Below are positions 33,450 to 44,993 of a stretch of DNA of 64,000 nucleotides, piece by piece. A program made the translations under genes and the position numbers. The stretch spans positions 58,270,038 through 58,334,037 of the forward strand of contig OY735212.1 of NCBI GenBank assembly GCA_963457665.1. Direction: 5' to 3'. Numbering within the stretch: the stretch's first letter is position 1; the number at the start of each line of letters is the position of its first letter. The DNA comes from Thysanoteuthis rhombus (Eukaryota; Mollusca; Cephalopoda; Oegopsida; Thysanoteuthidae). Below the pieces are notes generated by a model. That model did no database searches, was not told where the DNA came from, and saw only the letters and a program-made list of their open reading frames with translations.

Positions 33450-35215
33450 AATGTTCTGAATTTAAGTTTCAAGTGAAAGACATTCTGGATCAATATCTCA
33501 TCTTTCACAAAAGTATCCAGATTGAATTTATTCACCACTGATCAACAAACTTTACTGAAAAGCAGTCATGAAGACAAATACAATGGTCTCATTTTTAACT
33601 CTACTCCTGATCAAGTATGCTGTGAGTAGGTGTCAGAAGTAGTAAAGTTTGGGGATATAGATTTCAGAGAAGTTTATGTTAGAAAATCCTTCCTTAGTTT
33701 TATACATATAAACCTGAATAAGGCTGAGAGTTTTGTTAGAGACATCCCAAAAGAGCAAGAGAAGGACAAAATGGAACTACAAGATTATCAGCCACAAAGC
33801 TATGACAACATTGCTGTGATGGTTGGATAGTGAAGTGATGTACATCAAAGAAAAAGTGAGCAAATTAACATGGCAGTGTTTGAAAATCATGGCATTCAAT
33901 TGCTTAACTTGGTGGGTGTACACATAGCCAAGCAGGATACAATTAGGGTCACAATTTTTTTATCATATCTTCTCTTGCCCAACTCAGTACAGACAAAAGC
34001 TCAAAAACACCATTCCTATGGTTGTCAAGTCACAGTCTAAAACCAGGAGGAATGCAAAGCCTATCAACAATTACCTTTGGTCGATCCTTCAAGTTCTCCA
34101 GGACTGGATTGACTGTGAAAACAAGATCAGTGAAATAAGAAGTGATGCAAGGCAGCTGTATAACCACATGTTGAATTACGATTTCCTGACTTTGCTGTGA
34201 TTTTGGAACAAAGGTCACTTTCACATTGATTGAATTCAAAGCAGAATCCTAGCATGAACTTCCTGATGCTGCCTTGGATTTGAAAACCCTCTGAAATCAT
34301 TTTAACGATCAAAGAGAATTGTTGGTCAGTGAGTCAATTGAAGAAGTATTCACTCATGAATAGTATATTGAAGTTAAAAGATGTCAGAGATGAAAGAAAC
34401 GAATGGCTGAACAGGGACAGAACCAGGATTTTCAGAGGGGGGGGAAGAATTCCAACTTGAAAAATTTTTGATAGTGTCTACAAATGACAAAATTTATGTT
34501 TTCATGAATATCTGTAAAAGAAACTCGAACAGCAATGTTTTAAAGATTACTTCATGGTTACATGGGATTATTTGGGATTTTTCATTAATAAAATTTCTTT
34601 ATCTAAATATTTTTTAAAAGAATTTAATTGTACATTGTCCAAGAGCAAGGGTGGGGTCACAAGACTCCCTGAACCCCCATACACCTGGATCCAAGCAAGT
34701 GAATAGAAACAAGGTCAACAACCAAACAGGATATAGAAAAAATTACAAAGGAAACACTCGACTGTCTTCACACAGTGATGCACAAACGGTCCGCTCATTT
34801 TCACAACACTGAAACCAAGTTTTTATCCTTCTTGACGTCAAGGGACTGTTATGACATCGACAGTAATGATCTGGAAAAGGAGTGTGAAAACTTTGGGGAA
34901 TTATACTGCTCCATTGTTGATGGATAGCAGCTTTAGAAAGAAATTTTGAATTGCAGAATATCTCTATCATGTCTTGCTATCAAGATTTGCAGCTTTTCCC
35001 TAATCTTTGCATTGATATTCAGATGTTGCTTGTCATTGCACTTTCTATCACTAGAGATTATGCAGCCTGATAAAACAAATGCTATCAAAGAGCCTCCATG
35101 GGTCAATGAAGAATCTGTGATCTTTCTCTGCCGAGTGTAGAGAGAGAAAAGATAGAAAAACTGACTTAGAGCATATCATAGATCAATTCACATCAGAAAA
35201 CAACAAGGAAGGTGT
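33450..35215 (+). pseudogene. hAT transposase remnant (ZMYM1/DUF4371-like), many frameshifts
   Basis: Fragments in order on the plus strand match the layout of hAT transposases of the ZMYM1-like group. KYNGLIFNSTPDQ (about 33577-33615) corresponds to the SxxxDxTPDxSHxxQ segment. It is followed by SFLSFIHINLNKAESF (about 33680). YQPQSYDNIAVMVG (33774-33830) corresponds to CRGQSYDNAxxMSG. KSQSKTRRNAKPINNYL, then DARQLYNHMLNYDFLTLL (34024-34200) corresponds to the SLSDTRWxxRxxA and LxxxLxxFEFLxxL segments. Near the C-terminus, SVEREKIEKLT and IDQFTSENNK (about 35130-35205) match the dimerisation end. Stops and frameshifts separate all of them; the element is dead. Its outer ends were not found. 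Confidence 0.75.
34432..34742. other. Insert-like non-coding stretch within the hAT remnant
   Basis: Between two coding-like parts lies sequence with a G9 run (34434-34443), an AT-rich core and GGTGGGGTCACAAGACTCCC. It shows no transposase homology and may be a later insertion. Confidence 0.3.
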
Positions 35216-35414
35216 AGTGTTTTTTTTTCATGTTGTTACATAATTTCTCAGTTCAAAAATAATGAGCTCGACATGTATTTTTGAGCTGACATCATGGTAA
35301 AGATATTTAAGAGATGGGTGCCACCATATCAAATGTTTGGATAGGGGCACAATTTCAGAGCTGGCCATAGGTACTATTTTTCACAGATATGACTTTACAG
35401 ATGTGGACAGAGTA

Positions 35415-36072
35415 TGTGAAAATCAGATCAAGAATGGCAATATATTTCATGGCTGAGAAGCCAGAAAAAAGCCGCTTCTTATTGCAGTCCATATCCAGCA
35501 GAAAAGCAATAAGCAACTGAGATGGTAGACAGAGGCCACACTATCATTTTTTTTTCAAATGAATCTTCATATGCTTAGTCTTCAAACATGAGTATGAATT
35601 TGGAGATCGCCAAAGTTCAAATTTTGTTTGAACTATCTGCACATTGAACTATTAAACTTTGGATTTTATTCATGATGTATGAAGGAATTTGGAAAAACAA
35701 GTCGTTTAAATCTTATGGAATGAGTGAGTAATATAAATTCAGAAAACTGCTTATCCATTCTGCTGGGGAAGCTTCTCTCAATAATCACTGACAGTCATTT
35801 GAATAATGATAGCACCTTTTTCATAGAAAATGAAACTCCATAACTTACAGCAAAAAGACTTGAGAATGACAGGTTCAAAATATATTAAGCAACTCTCATT
35901 GGCTAGTCAGTTTCCTGACATGAATCCTATTGAACATGTCTGGGCCATTTTGGATCAAGGGATAAAAAACATGTCCAAAAAACCTTTTATAAAAGGAAAT
36001 TTGCTTTGCGTTTTCAATTCAACCTGGTTGGATATCCCACCAAAAAAGATTCTATGTGTAATTTGTAAATAA
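35415..36072 (+). pseudogene. Tc1-like transposase remnant
   Basis: Pieces of a Tc1/mariner-superfamily transposase lie in order. HGWEARKKPLLIAV (about 35450-35495) matches the ARKKPLLS segment. FELSAH-like sequence near 35630 corresponds to the SDESKFxLF region. DSTFFIENETP (about 35808-35840) corresponds to FQQDNDPKHT, with the second catalytic Asp replaced. SLASQFPDMNPIEHVWAILD (35899-35958) matches WPSQSPDLNPIEHxW and keeps the final catalytic Glu (codon 35932-35934). The 80-codon frame 35830-36072 reaches the usual C-terminus (WLDIPPKKI). The first catalytic Asp is not resolvable. It directly follows the hAT remnant. Confidence 0.8.
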
Positions 36073-36186
36073 AAAAACAAACCATTCAAGCATGGAATTC
36101 ATAGCTTTAAGTCGATTAGATATGTTTTGTTTGAAGATGAGAGTAAGTTTATCTTGAGCTTATTTTGCAAAACAATATACATAATA

Positions 36187-36375
36187 CACGTATCTTGCAT
36201 AAGTAAATCTTCATAGCCTGCACATGTACCAGAACTAATTATCTACAAAAATATTTGATATTGTCAAAAAAATGGATCTTTTATCTGAAATCATAAAAAG
36301 AAATACTTGGACAGGTTTTGGGCATTGTAGGTCAACAGGATCAGTCAAGGTCACCTGAGCTTGAAATTTGCATAA
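36187..36375 (-). mobile_element. Family B repeat, partial, minus strand
   Basis: CACGTATCTTGCATAAGTAA, CTTCATAGCCTGCACATGTACC, AGAACTAATTATCTAC, GGATCTTTTATCTG, CAGGTTTTGGGCATTGTAGG; ends in a CTTGAAATTTGCATAA remnant. Confidence 0.65.
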
Positions 36376-36839
36376 TTTTTCAAAATGTTATTTATTTTCA
36401 TGCTGTCATGGTTTATGACTGAGTTTTGTTATGTGACTATCAAGATGTTTATGAATAATTGTTTCTTTAATTTTTCCTCTTTTTTTCTCATTCAAAAAAA
36501 AATATGACTTCCTGCCCAAATGATTTTGACCAACTTCATTGTCTAGACTGAAAACTTTGAAGCAAGGAAGAGGAAAGAAAGAGAAAATTGAATATATCCT
36601 CAAACTGTGGAAAGTCACAATAGAATTGAATGTCTCCAGAAGAATGCGGGTCACTTTCAGTTGTTTGCTAGAAACTAATAGCCATGAAAAAATCTTATGT
36701 AACTAATAATCTTGTATTATTATAATATCATTATCATTATAACAGCTTTACAATGTACAAAGATTTTGAAGACTTATATATATTGCAACCATGTGCATAA
36801 AAAATTATATATGTATATATTTGTGAATGAATAAGTTTA

Positions 36840-36841
<2 letters not shown>
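36376..36841. other. No recognised feature
   Basis: AT-rich non-coding sequence; ATTAT-rich at 36710-36740. Confidence 0.35.

Positions 36842-36871
<30 letters not shown>
36842..36871. repeat. (AT)n microsatellite
   Basis: About 15 AT units followed by ATGTATGTAT. Confidence 0.9.
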
Positions 36872-36880
<9 letters not shown>

Positions 36881-36913
36881 AACAGTATCATGACATTTGG
36901 AAAAACTAATTTT

Positions 36914-37200
36914 ACAGGTTTTGCCTAGATGGCTTCATCAGAATCGATGAAGAGAAAATGAAAGTTTCAAGAACTAGTGTCCAACTCACATTCAGCATTG
37001 ATGCTGCTATGGACAACACAGACATCACAAAGGTTCCATCATCACCATTTTTTTGCTATAACAGTTAATAAAAAAATAAATAAAATAAAAATGTTGGAAT
37101 CTGACTTGTCTTCAATTACATGTATGCCAAACACTATTTTTAGAAGCTTTCATTCTTTCTAGATTGTTTCTGATGAAGCCAAATTTTACGAAATGTCTGA
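36914..37200. repeat. Inverted pair of a TGATGAAGCC-type motif
   Basis: GGCTTCATCAGAA at 36931-36943 and its exact complement TTCTGATGAAGCC at 37168-37180 face each other across 224 bases. The right one continues AAATTTTACGAAATGTCTGAAG, echoing the CTGATGAAGGCC ... CGAAACGTT pattern of the SINE body at 14900-15390. Possibly a decayed foldback or retroelement end. Confidence 0.4.
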
Positions 37201-38262
37201 AGACTTCAACATTGTCGGATGCTGTATATAAATAATCCTCATACATACGCCTCAATGGAAAAGCCGTTGAGAGTTTAGAGCTGTGCTTCCCAATCTTTTT
37301 ATGATAATCATCCTCCCACATCTTTTACTTGAAAGTTAAAAGGAATCAAAATTGCCTGCTTCTCCACACTAAATGTTTTTCAAATAAATTCTTTAGGTAT
37401 TTAAGCAAAAAAAGTATAGACTAGAGACTTGGTAGAGACAAACATTCTTGAAGAAAATTTATATCATATAGCTTACTGGAAAAAATCAATGTACTATTTC
37501 TAGAGAAAAAGTTAGCAGTAATAAAAACAAAATGTCTGAACATTTATTGATAAGCAATTTTGGAAACTAAGATAAAAAAGCTGTTGGCAGTAATAAAAGT
37601 AAGATGGAGAAGTAAAATCAACTTGCAGTTTAGGACAGGTTGTGATGTTCTTTATTTATTTATGACGCTGTTAATAGCAACAATCAAAACAGAAATATCA
37701 TTAACTGTAATAACGAACAAAAGAGAATTTTAAAAAAATGCTGCTATGTCATCTAACTATAATATAATTTAATCTTGTTCTATAGAAAAATTTGTCAGTA
37801 AAAAAATCCTTTGATTTTCTCTCACAATTTCAATCAGAATTGATTATTGATGCATATTAAGTCATAAAAACATCTATTTTTGTGCTCACAGAATATAAGT
37901 TCATTTCAGAGTCATTTTCAATTTAAATCAAGCTTTCTGCCCTTCATCACTAGAACCACAGAACCAAACAACTACAAACTTGACACTGCAGTGACCAGTG
38001 CACAGACCAACATATCTGGTTATCTTAACTTGATGTGTACACAGTCACACACGCAGAAATTTTTCGAACAATAGTGATATGCGTCTTTTATTTTATGACT
38101 GCTTGTTCTACAGATTGTTCAGTAGTTTGAAAATGGCTTAAGCAAATATAAAATATTTTATAAGGGATTTTTTTTCTCTGAGGGATTTTTTCCAGAGGGA
38201 TATTTTCCTTGCAGAATTTTTCACTTAAAAAATTTTTTCCAAGAATTATAAATCTGAGCTCT

Positions 38263-38266
<4 letters not shown>
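37201..38266. other. No recognised feature
   Basis: AT-rich DNA. The frame at 37880-38074 encodes no recognisable domain. Confidence 0.35.

Positions 38267-38315
<49 letters not shown>
38267..38315. repeat. (AC)n(AT)n microsatellite
   Basis: About 21 AC units passing into three AT units. Confidence 0.95.
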
Positions 38316-38432
38316 GTGAAAGAGAGAGATAAATTCATATTAGAAAAAAGCTGGTAGCACATTTACACATATACATGTGTTCGCACAAATATATAGACAT
38401 ACATAAACACATCAACCATTCATTGTTTATAA

Positions 38433-38435
<3 letters not shown>

Positions 38436-38472
<37 letters not shown>

Positions 38473-38512
38473 TTGGATATATATATATATATATATATAC
38501 ATATATTGTTTT

Positions 38513-38583
<71 letters not shown>
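38436..38583. repeat. Long interrupted (AT)n array
   Basis: Three AT tracts separated by two near-identical TTGTTTTxGAT spacers (38468-38478 and 38507-38516); the last tract is about 66 bases. The duplicated spacer suggests internal duplication of the array. It abuts family D. Confidence 0.95.
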
Positions 38584-38587
<4 letters not shown>

Positions 38588-38800
38588 AGAAGGCTTTACA
38601 GCTCTAAACACTAAACTTTAAAAAACTCTTTCAATAGATTTTTTGTCTCACTCCAGTCACCCATTTCCCAATATCTATTGATGTAATTTTCCTCAGTGTT
38701 TTTTCTCCTGTTACCCCAATAATTTCTTATTATGGTACAATGTATGAATTGTCTCTCTTGGGGATCAACAGCAGTGGTATACCATGTATATATAATGTGA
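38583..38800 (-). repeat. Family D repeat, copy 2 with open minus-strand frame
   Basis: TCTAGAAGGCTTTACAGCTC, TAAACACTAAACTTT, ACCCATTTCCCAATATCTAT, TTTTTCTCCTGTTACC and TATGGTACAATGTATGAATT match the copies at 7383 and 57655. The minus strand is open for 65 codons (38808-38611) and encodes RYWEMGDWSETKNLLK; the copy at 57655 encodes RYWEIGD and SKNLLK in the matching place. The family is unidentified. Confidence 0.6.
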
Positions 38801-40162
38801 TTCCCCATGTATAATCCACACCTGTTTCTAAAAAATGAGACCTAAATATCCAAGAGTGTATCATCTAAAGAAACACAGCACTGTTCTTGGATATGGAAGG
38901 TCTGTTTGATTGCCACCATTGCGGTGATGATATTCAGATATGGATGATATAGAAAACTGGATTCTTTGTATGAAACTGAGACAGGACATACACAAAAAAT
39001 CCTTTCTGAAATCACCCCGTGCTATAGGAAAAATTATCTATAGTAAAAGAATTCCATTTGACAACATGTTGTCATTACAAATCTAATTTAAACAAACAAT
39101 AATCTAAATATTAATTGTAGAATAAATTTATCAAAAGTAATCTTGCATTTTAATTGAATTCAACTTCTCTCTCAAAAAGTTTTCTTTCAATTTCTAAAAA
39201 CGAAAAGTTGTGAAGATTTTAAATCTTGCTGTTACGTGATTTAATCTTTCAAAATTTACTACTACCATATCTCCCTTGTATTGTTACAATGGAATAGCTA
39301 CGCTCACACATTCATAACTCGCATACGTTCGAGGATGAAAAATATAACTACATAATGAGGCCTGGATAAAAATTCACATTTTTCCAACTTGAGGCAAATA
39401 GCCGGCCTTTCAGAGATGCCGATCAGATCAAAGAATGGGTTGCAAAGTATAAATGGGAAAATGTTCTTTTCATTCAAAATTGAAGCTCAATCAAAGGGTG
39501 CAGAATAAACATTGAGATTTATGGTACATTGTTGTGTTTATACGGACATACGTCTTTTTGTTTCTCTTGACATATTCATACTCAAAGATCCATGTCTCAA
39601 AATACGTAAGCATTCATTCAACATACTTTTATAGACTTATAGCATACACATATACACATATTTATACATATGTGCATATATTCATTCATGGGTGTATATT
39701 TATAAATAAATGGATATTTGTGCTCACAAAAACTCCTGATCATATATAAAGACATCTATATATCTTAAATTACAAAGGCATAGATATATATATATATACA
39801 TATTCATGTATATACCTATCTGAATACTTATGTAAGTATATTTGATTATGCATTTGCTTATATTTAAAGAAAAGTATGAGTTTAAATTCAATCTGTTCTT
39901 TTTGTTTCTGTACTGCTACTTTAAATAAAAGTTACGCATTCGTAATGAAGAATATTATTTTCAAAGAGATTTTGGAAATGAATGAGGATTATCATTTTCA
40001 AAGGGATTTTCGAAACGAAAAACTGATTTCTCTTTAGCCTTGTAAATTTAAAAAAAATCAGATTCTGTGTCTTTTTTCCCCTATCATTGGCAAATAGATT
40101 TTTCAAAGGTATCATGAATGGAGAGAGAAAAAATTGAAAGAAAAACTGAAACAAAATACTGT
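38801..40162. other. No recognised feature
   Basis: AT-rich sequence with small AT and TACA-rich patches at 39640-39850. The 71-codon frame at 39534-39749 is a repeat-derived Tyr/Ile/His-rich peptide. Confidence 0.35.
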
Positions 40163-40591
40163 ATTAGAAACTATAAACCAAAACTGTCACAATAGTTTTC
40201 TTCATTCTCAAGTTGGTCTGGCTGATTGGCTGGCTATGTATGTATCATATGTATAGATCACACCAGTGGAGCTACAGGGCTGAAAATTCAAACATTTACT
40301 CCCTATTATGTCTATAAAAAAACGTTTATTTTGTTTTTTTTAAAAATTCGTTCACCTAAATAGGTTTTTAGCGGTGAGGTTCAATCTACAATGCTGAATT
40401 AGTCCTTAGTTTTAATTTCTTGTTTCTTGAAAATATAGACACTTTTTAGTGAGATCACTGTCTAGCAAAAGGTGAGAGAAGTACCATTGATCACCCCTTT
40501 TCCAATTTTCAAATCATTCCCCTGCAACATAGCATGCTGTCAAAAGATATTGTTTTTAGGACGGTTTCTATTGAGTGGCTAACAAGACCTG
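40163..40591 (+). mobile_element. Family A repeat, copy 7
   Basis: TATTAGAAACTATAAACC, AAAACTGTCACAATAG, TTGGTCTGGCTGATTGG, TGTATGTATCATATGTATAG, GTGGAGCTACAGGGCTG, TTTTTAGTGAGATCACTGTC, ATCACCCCTTTTCC and GGTTTCTATTGAGTGGCTAA followed by CAAGACCTG. Confidence 0.75.
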
Positions 40592-40779
40592 TTTATTTTA
40601 TTTTTATTGATTTTTTTTCCTTCTAAATTAGGTTTTCTCAGATTCCTTGACTGAAATTCCTTGAAATTTGCTTTGAAGGACGCTTTTTTCTTCCCTGTGT
40701 TGCAACAACAAAAGAGGGAAGGGCTGACACAGTAAGAAAAAATGGTTATTGATTGAGCAAAGAGAGAAAGGTAAAGGAA

Positions 40780-41520
40780 TAGGGAAAGAGTTCAATGCTG
40801 AAAGAAAAGAATGAGAAAAGGTGTAAAATTAGAAGAGAATCGGCAATGACACCTTCAAACATTCCTTGTGAGTTCAGTAAAACCAGGATTTATCCTATGG
40901 ATGGGAATGTGTTTTCTGAAGCAGGTTTTCTCAGTTCTGCCATTGCAGATCAACCAGCCCTATCAACCGGCAAGGGCACCACTCTCATCTTGGAAGAAAG
41001 AACTGGATATTCAATTTGCTCTCAAGGGCCATGTACATCAGCTAAATCTTGTTCAGAGGATACCCACAATCCCCTAGCAATCATTGTCGTTAAAAGAGGA
41101 AAAGCATCATCATTAATGAAACTCTTTCAAAAAAAGCCAGGAAGACTAAATACAAAACAAAATCTTGGAAAAAAAAGGAGTTTGATCTAAGAGGAAGTCC
41201 CATGCAAAAAACAACTCCTTCATGTAACCATCAGATCCCGACAGTAAGGAGGATCTTGTCCTTGATAATAGTGATGAGCCTGAAGAGGAATTCCATGTTT
41301 TCAATCAATTTCTTGGGGATGCCTCTGAGAGTGATAATGTCCTTCCTGAGATTGAGGCTGAGAAGAAGATAAGAAAATCAACTGCATTGGGAGGTATTGA
41401 AAGCCAAACATACATCAGTGGATCATGAGATCTACTTTCTCCAGCCCCACCAGAAGATGCTGGGGATGTTTGTGCCAACCATCCTGAAAATAGAAACTGT
41501 GCTTAGTTTATAGCCTCCCC
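40780..41520 (+). pseudogene. pogo/Tigger-like DDE transposase C-terminus (degenerate)
   Basis: The frame 40795-41190 (131 codons) contains SKTRIYPMDGNVFSEAGFLS followed by ADQPALS. This corresponds to the FxxTGIxPxNxxVFxxxxFxPxxxTxxP segment that follows the catalytic domain in pogo/Tigger and jerky-like DDE transposases. The rest of that frame is Lys/Ser/Thr-rich, as in their C-terminal tails. After the stop another frame gives the acidic DNSDEPEEEFHVFNQFLGDA and ESDNVLPEIE (about 41260-41355), which fits the acidic tail of such proteins. No catalytic DDE residues remain, because the upstream part is absent. Confidence 0.65.
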
Positions 41521-42429
41521 ATTTGGCATGTGTGCTACCTCACAATTCCCTGACACAAGGAGTACGTTGAAACATCCTACCACCCCTTTAAAAATTGCTC
41601 TCAGTTGTTTAAATTTCTCGACACTCAGATCTCCAATCAGTCCATTCCTCTTGTGCTTCAAAAGAAAAGGCAAGGTATCACCCTGTGGTTAACAAAGACA
41701 TGCCCAATCATGTCCCACCCTTATCGTATTGGAATATTGATAAATGCACATTTAGGAAAAGCAAAAATCTTTTTTCTTTAACTAAGATAAGCCAGTAACC
41801 TATAGATTTTGACAAGAAGCTTCAATATAATAAATCTGATATCAGATTCTTAGTAAATGGAAATACTATAGCCTTGAATAGAGGGGATTTTCTCGTTGGT
41901 CATTATTAAAGTAACTAGAATATTACATGGCGTATGATGGTATTATATGTGTACGTATGAATTGAGAGTAAAGAGCCAAAAGCCAATGAAGTAGATAATT
42001 TAAATGTATTAATTGCAATCTACTAAATATAAATTGTATGAAAGTCTCAGCTGAAAATCAAGCAGGTTTAATAGTGTTGATCAGCCATGAATGATTAAGA
42101 TGAATAGTAATGTAAGGAAAATAACCATTGATATTGTTAGGCATGGAAAGAGTACTCACAGAAAGTTAAAATGTTAAAAGTATAACTTAATTCAATGTGA
42201 AAAAAGTTTAATAACAGTTCTTGTAAAAAGATAATAGTATAAAATATTTTGATAATTCTTAAGGAAGAGGTTCATTGGAACATTATATAGATATTTTGTG
42301 AAGAAGATAACTTCTTACCATATGAGATTAGCTGCCGCTGCTCTTAAACTATTACATAAAAAAATGGAAGAAAACGTTTGAAACTGTATTTTATTAAATT
42401 CAACTATAAAGGATACAATTTAAGGTTGC
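41521..42429. other. No recognised feature
   Basis: AT-rich non-coding sequence; nothing recognised. Confidence 0.35.
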
Positions 42430-42435
42430 TGTCTT

Positions 42436-42468
42436 GTATTTAGGGTTAGTGTTAGGGTTGGGGTTGCA
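42436..42468. repeat. TTAGGG-like degenerate array
   Basis: TATTTAGGGTTAGTG, TTAGGGTTGGGGTTG: about five degenerate telomere-like units, in the opposite orientation to the larger array at 42631. Confidence 0.7.
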
Positions 42469-42514
42469 ATTAACGATAGAAAAAAATTAAATATTTTTGT
42501 GTGCCTTCACATAA

Positions 42515-43308
42515 GCTGCCACCATTTTGAAAGGGCTTAAAATGACTAGATTTTTCTAAATATGGCTGTTGAGTAGATTTAATTTCTCAGTAGCAAAAAA
42601 TACTGAAAGATAGTTAGGAAATCAGAAACACTAACCCCAAAGATATCTACTAATCCTAATCCTAAACTTACCAACTAACCCTAACCTATCAACTAACTCT
42701 AAATCTACCTACTAAACCTTAGTTTAAACCTACCGACAAAACTTGACCTAAAACCTACCTGCTAATCCTATCCTTAAACGTAACTAATAACCCTAACCCT
42801 AAAAACTAATCCTAAGTTTAAACTTACCAACTAACCTAACACTTATGCTATATACTGACTAAGTTATCTTTTCAAAGACATATCATTTTGATAAGGGAAT
42901 TATATTGACAATTCTAAGTGGCTAAAAGTGGTTAGATTTTCATTGTTGTTTAAATCAAATAGGTTAGAAAGATATACACATGCCTATTATAAATGTGACC
43001 TTAAATGATTTTATTGGTCACTTTTATAATTGATAATTAATGTTGAAGCAGAGGAAATGAAATCTACATTGTTAACTGGCAATTAATCTACCCAATAGTC
43101 ATTTTTTCTAAAATTCCAGCCACTCTTGGCCTTAGAAATGGCCAAAATCAGAATGCCTGGATGATGCAAAAATAGCCAATGAGCCTAATCTTAACCCTGT
43201 CTAGACACCATAAAGATTTTAAAGCAAACGTTTCTTTCAGATTGAGAATAATGTTATTTGATCAACAGTAAAGATCTAGCCACTCTCAGTGATTCAAAAT
43301 GGCCAAGC
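42515..43308. mobile_element. Putative inverted-repeat element carrying CCCTAA-like arrays
   Basis: GCTGCCACCATTTTGAAAGG with ...TGACTAGATTTTT at 42515-42555 is an imperfect inverted complement of GATCTAGCCACTCTCAGTG with ATTCAAAATGGCCAAGC at 43272-43308 (shared CCATTTTGAA and CTAGAT at nearly the same spacing). Internal relatives of this end occur at about 42920 (GTGGCTAAAAGTGGTTAGAT) and 43120 (CCACTCTTGGCC). No coding region. Reads as a non-autonomous DNA element. Confidence 0.45.
42631..42845. repeat. Degenerate (CTAACC/CCTAAA)n array
   Basis: About 20 variable units such as CTAACCCTAACC, CTAATCCTAATCCTAAACT, ACCTACCAACTAACC. This is a telomere-like motif but decayed and interrupted, and inside an apparent transposable element. 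Confidence 0.8.
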
Positions 43309-43310
43309 AG

Positions 43311-44627
43311 GAACTAATCATGTATAGCATATATCTGGGTTCTCTCCCTCATAAAATATCAACGTAATGTTTTGATTATCTTGTTTCGAAGAATTACCAA
43401 TATTTTTAGCCTAGAAAATATGTGTATGGATTTTTTATCACATGGTATCAATTGAGATTTGTCTTACAAAACTTTTTCTAATGATAATTGCTGTCGCAGA
43501 ATCAAACATAAGTTGTCAAGAATCAAAAAAGGGAAAATAAGATTGTAAGTTGCTTTTCAAAAAAAATGAAATTTATCATGGAAAAAGAGTAGTTGTTAAA
43601 ACACCTGTTGCCGTCACGATACACAAGGTCAACGGACGCTGGCTTTAAAAAGTTTCATACATTGAGTTGAGATTTTATTACCACTTTTCAGATCTGTAAT
43701 CTATTTATTCAAATTAATGAATGAATACTATGTTTGAAAATATAGAAAATACAGCAACTTGCTCTAATTTGTTTACAGTTAATTTTTTTAGAAAAATTGA
43801 AACATTGAGATAAAATTTCATTTGTACTATTTACATCTTCTTTGATCTGTTATTTGCGGTTGAAAACAAATACCTTAAAAAATATGTGAAATACAACCCT
43901 TCCTCTGTTTTTTATTACACTTTTTCTCACATAGTCATACTCATATTATATTATGGGGTATTCCTTATATATTGAACAATATTTGAAATATAACAATCTA
44001 TTCTTCTTTTGTTAAAATTGAAATATTTTCCCACAGCTCTACGTGTCTTCTAACGTAGGTATTTGTACCTTTTTCTTCTTCATTCTGTTTTGATATATAA
44101 CAGGGTCACAGATTTTATCTATTTTTCAGTCATATTCAGTGAGCAGTAAATTTTTTTTGGTACAGTTTTTGATTTCTGTTTAAATTCTTATTAAAGTTAG
44201 TGTATGTGATTTTTGTAAGCACCGATACCCTTCAAAATAGCATCAGTTCAGTTGGGACTTTAAATGTAACTTTACAATATTCGTTGAGACCATACATAAA
44301 TTTTCCGGTCTTTTTTGATGGGTATTTGCTAATTTAAAATATGGAACTGTAACCTAACCCAAACCTCAGCCATAGGTAGGATTCCTTTAAATGGAATAAT
44401 AAAGTGATATTTTTGACAAAAATAGTTTCTACCAAACAGCTTGATTGGAGTTGGGAATTTAGATTTTTAAAAATACTTGATTTATTAAAAATCAAAATGC
44501 ATTAGCTAATTAAATTGCTGTGGTTTCACACAACAGCATGAAATTATTTATGTAGAAAAATATTTCAAAATAAACGAAGCAAAGAAGTATTATTATGAAC
44601 AGAATTAGTCAAGTAATTCAAGCAATC
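43311..44627. other. No recognised feature
   Basis: AT-rich non-coding sequence. Confidence 0.35.
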
Positions 44628-44957
44628 TGAAACATGGAACTTGACCAAAAGATTGACCTTCCAACTGAAAACCATGCTAAGTGCACATAAGAAAAAACAG
44701 GAGTCAGGAATATCATAGAATCCATAAGAAAACTCAAATGGCAATGGGCTGGTCACATTGCAAGAATGGCTGACAACCACTGGACATCACGATTCACAAT
44801 GTAGAACCCAAGAGATCATATTCAAAACTGTGGCCAGCAAAAATTTAAGATGGCGTGATAAAATAGAAAGTATTGGCTGTGCGACACTTATAATAGAGAG
44901 GTAGGGAGAATCCTGGGGGAGGTCTACGTTCAACGATAGATACTAAAAGGCTGGTGA

Positions 44958-44991
<34 letters not shown>

Positions 44992-44993
44992 GG
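44628..44993 (+). mobile_element. LINE 3' end, degenerate, with (TGA)n(TGG)n tail
   Basis: ETWNLTKRLTFQLKTMLSA-like start (44630-44690), then VRNIIESIRKLKWQWAGHIA and RMADNHWTSRFTM (44700-44800, frame with GHxARMxDxxW), and PRDHIQNCGQQKFKMA. ILGEVYVQR near 44915-44935 is followed by (TGATGA)n at 44955-44975 and (TGG)n to 44992. Thumb sequence before it is lost and the frame breaks more than once. Confidence 0.8.

Noticed and set aside
38420-38621. Frames of 62-63 codons on both strands
   Set aside because: Pure (AT)n translation (YIYIYI).
42436-42845. A true telomere or chromosome-fusion scar
   Set aside because: Units are decayed, short and interrupted, lie deep inside the window and are partly enclosed by inverted-repeat ends typical of a transposable element.
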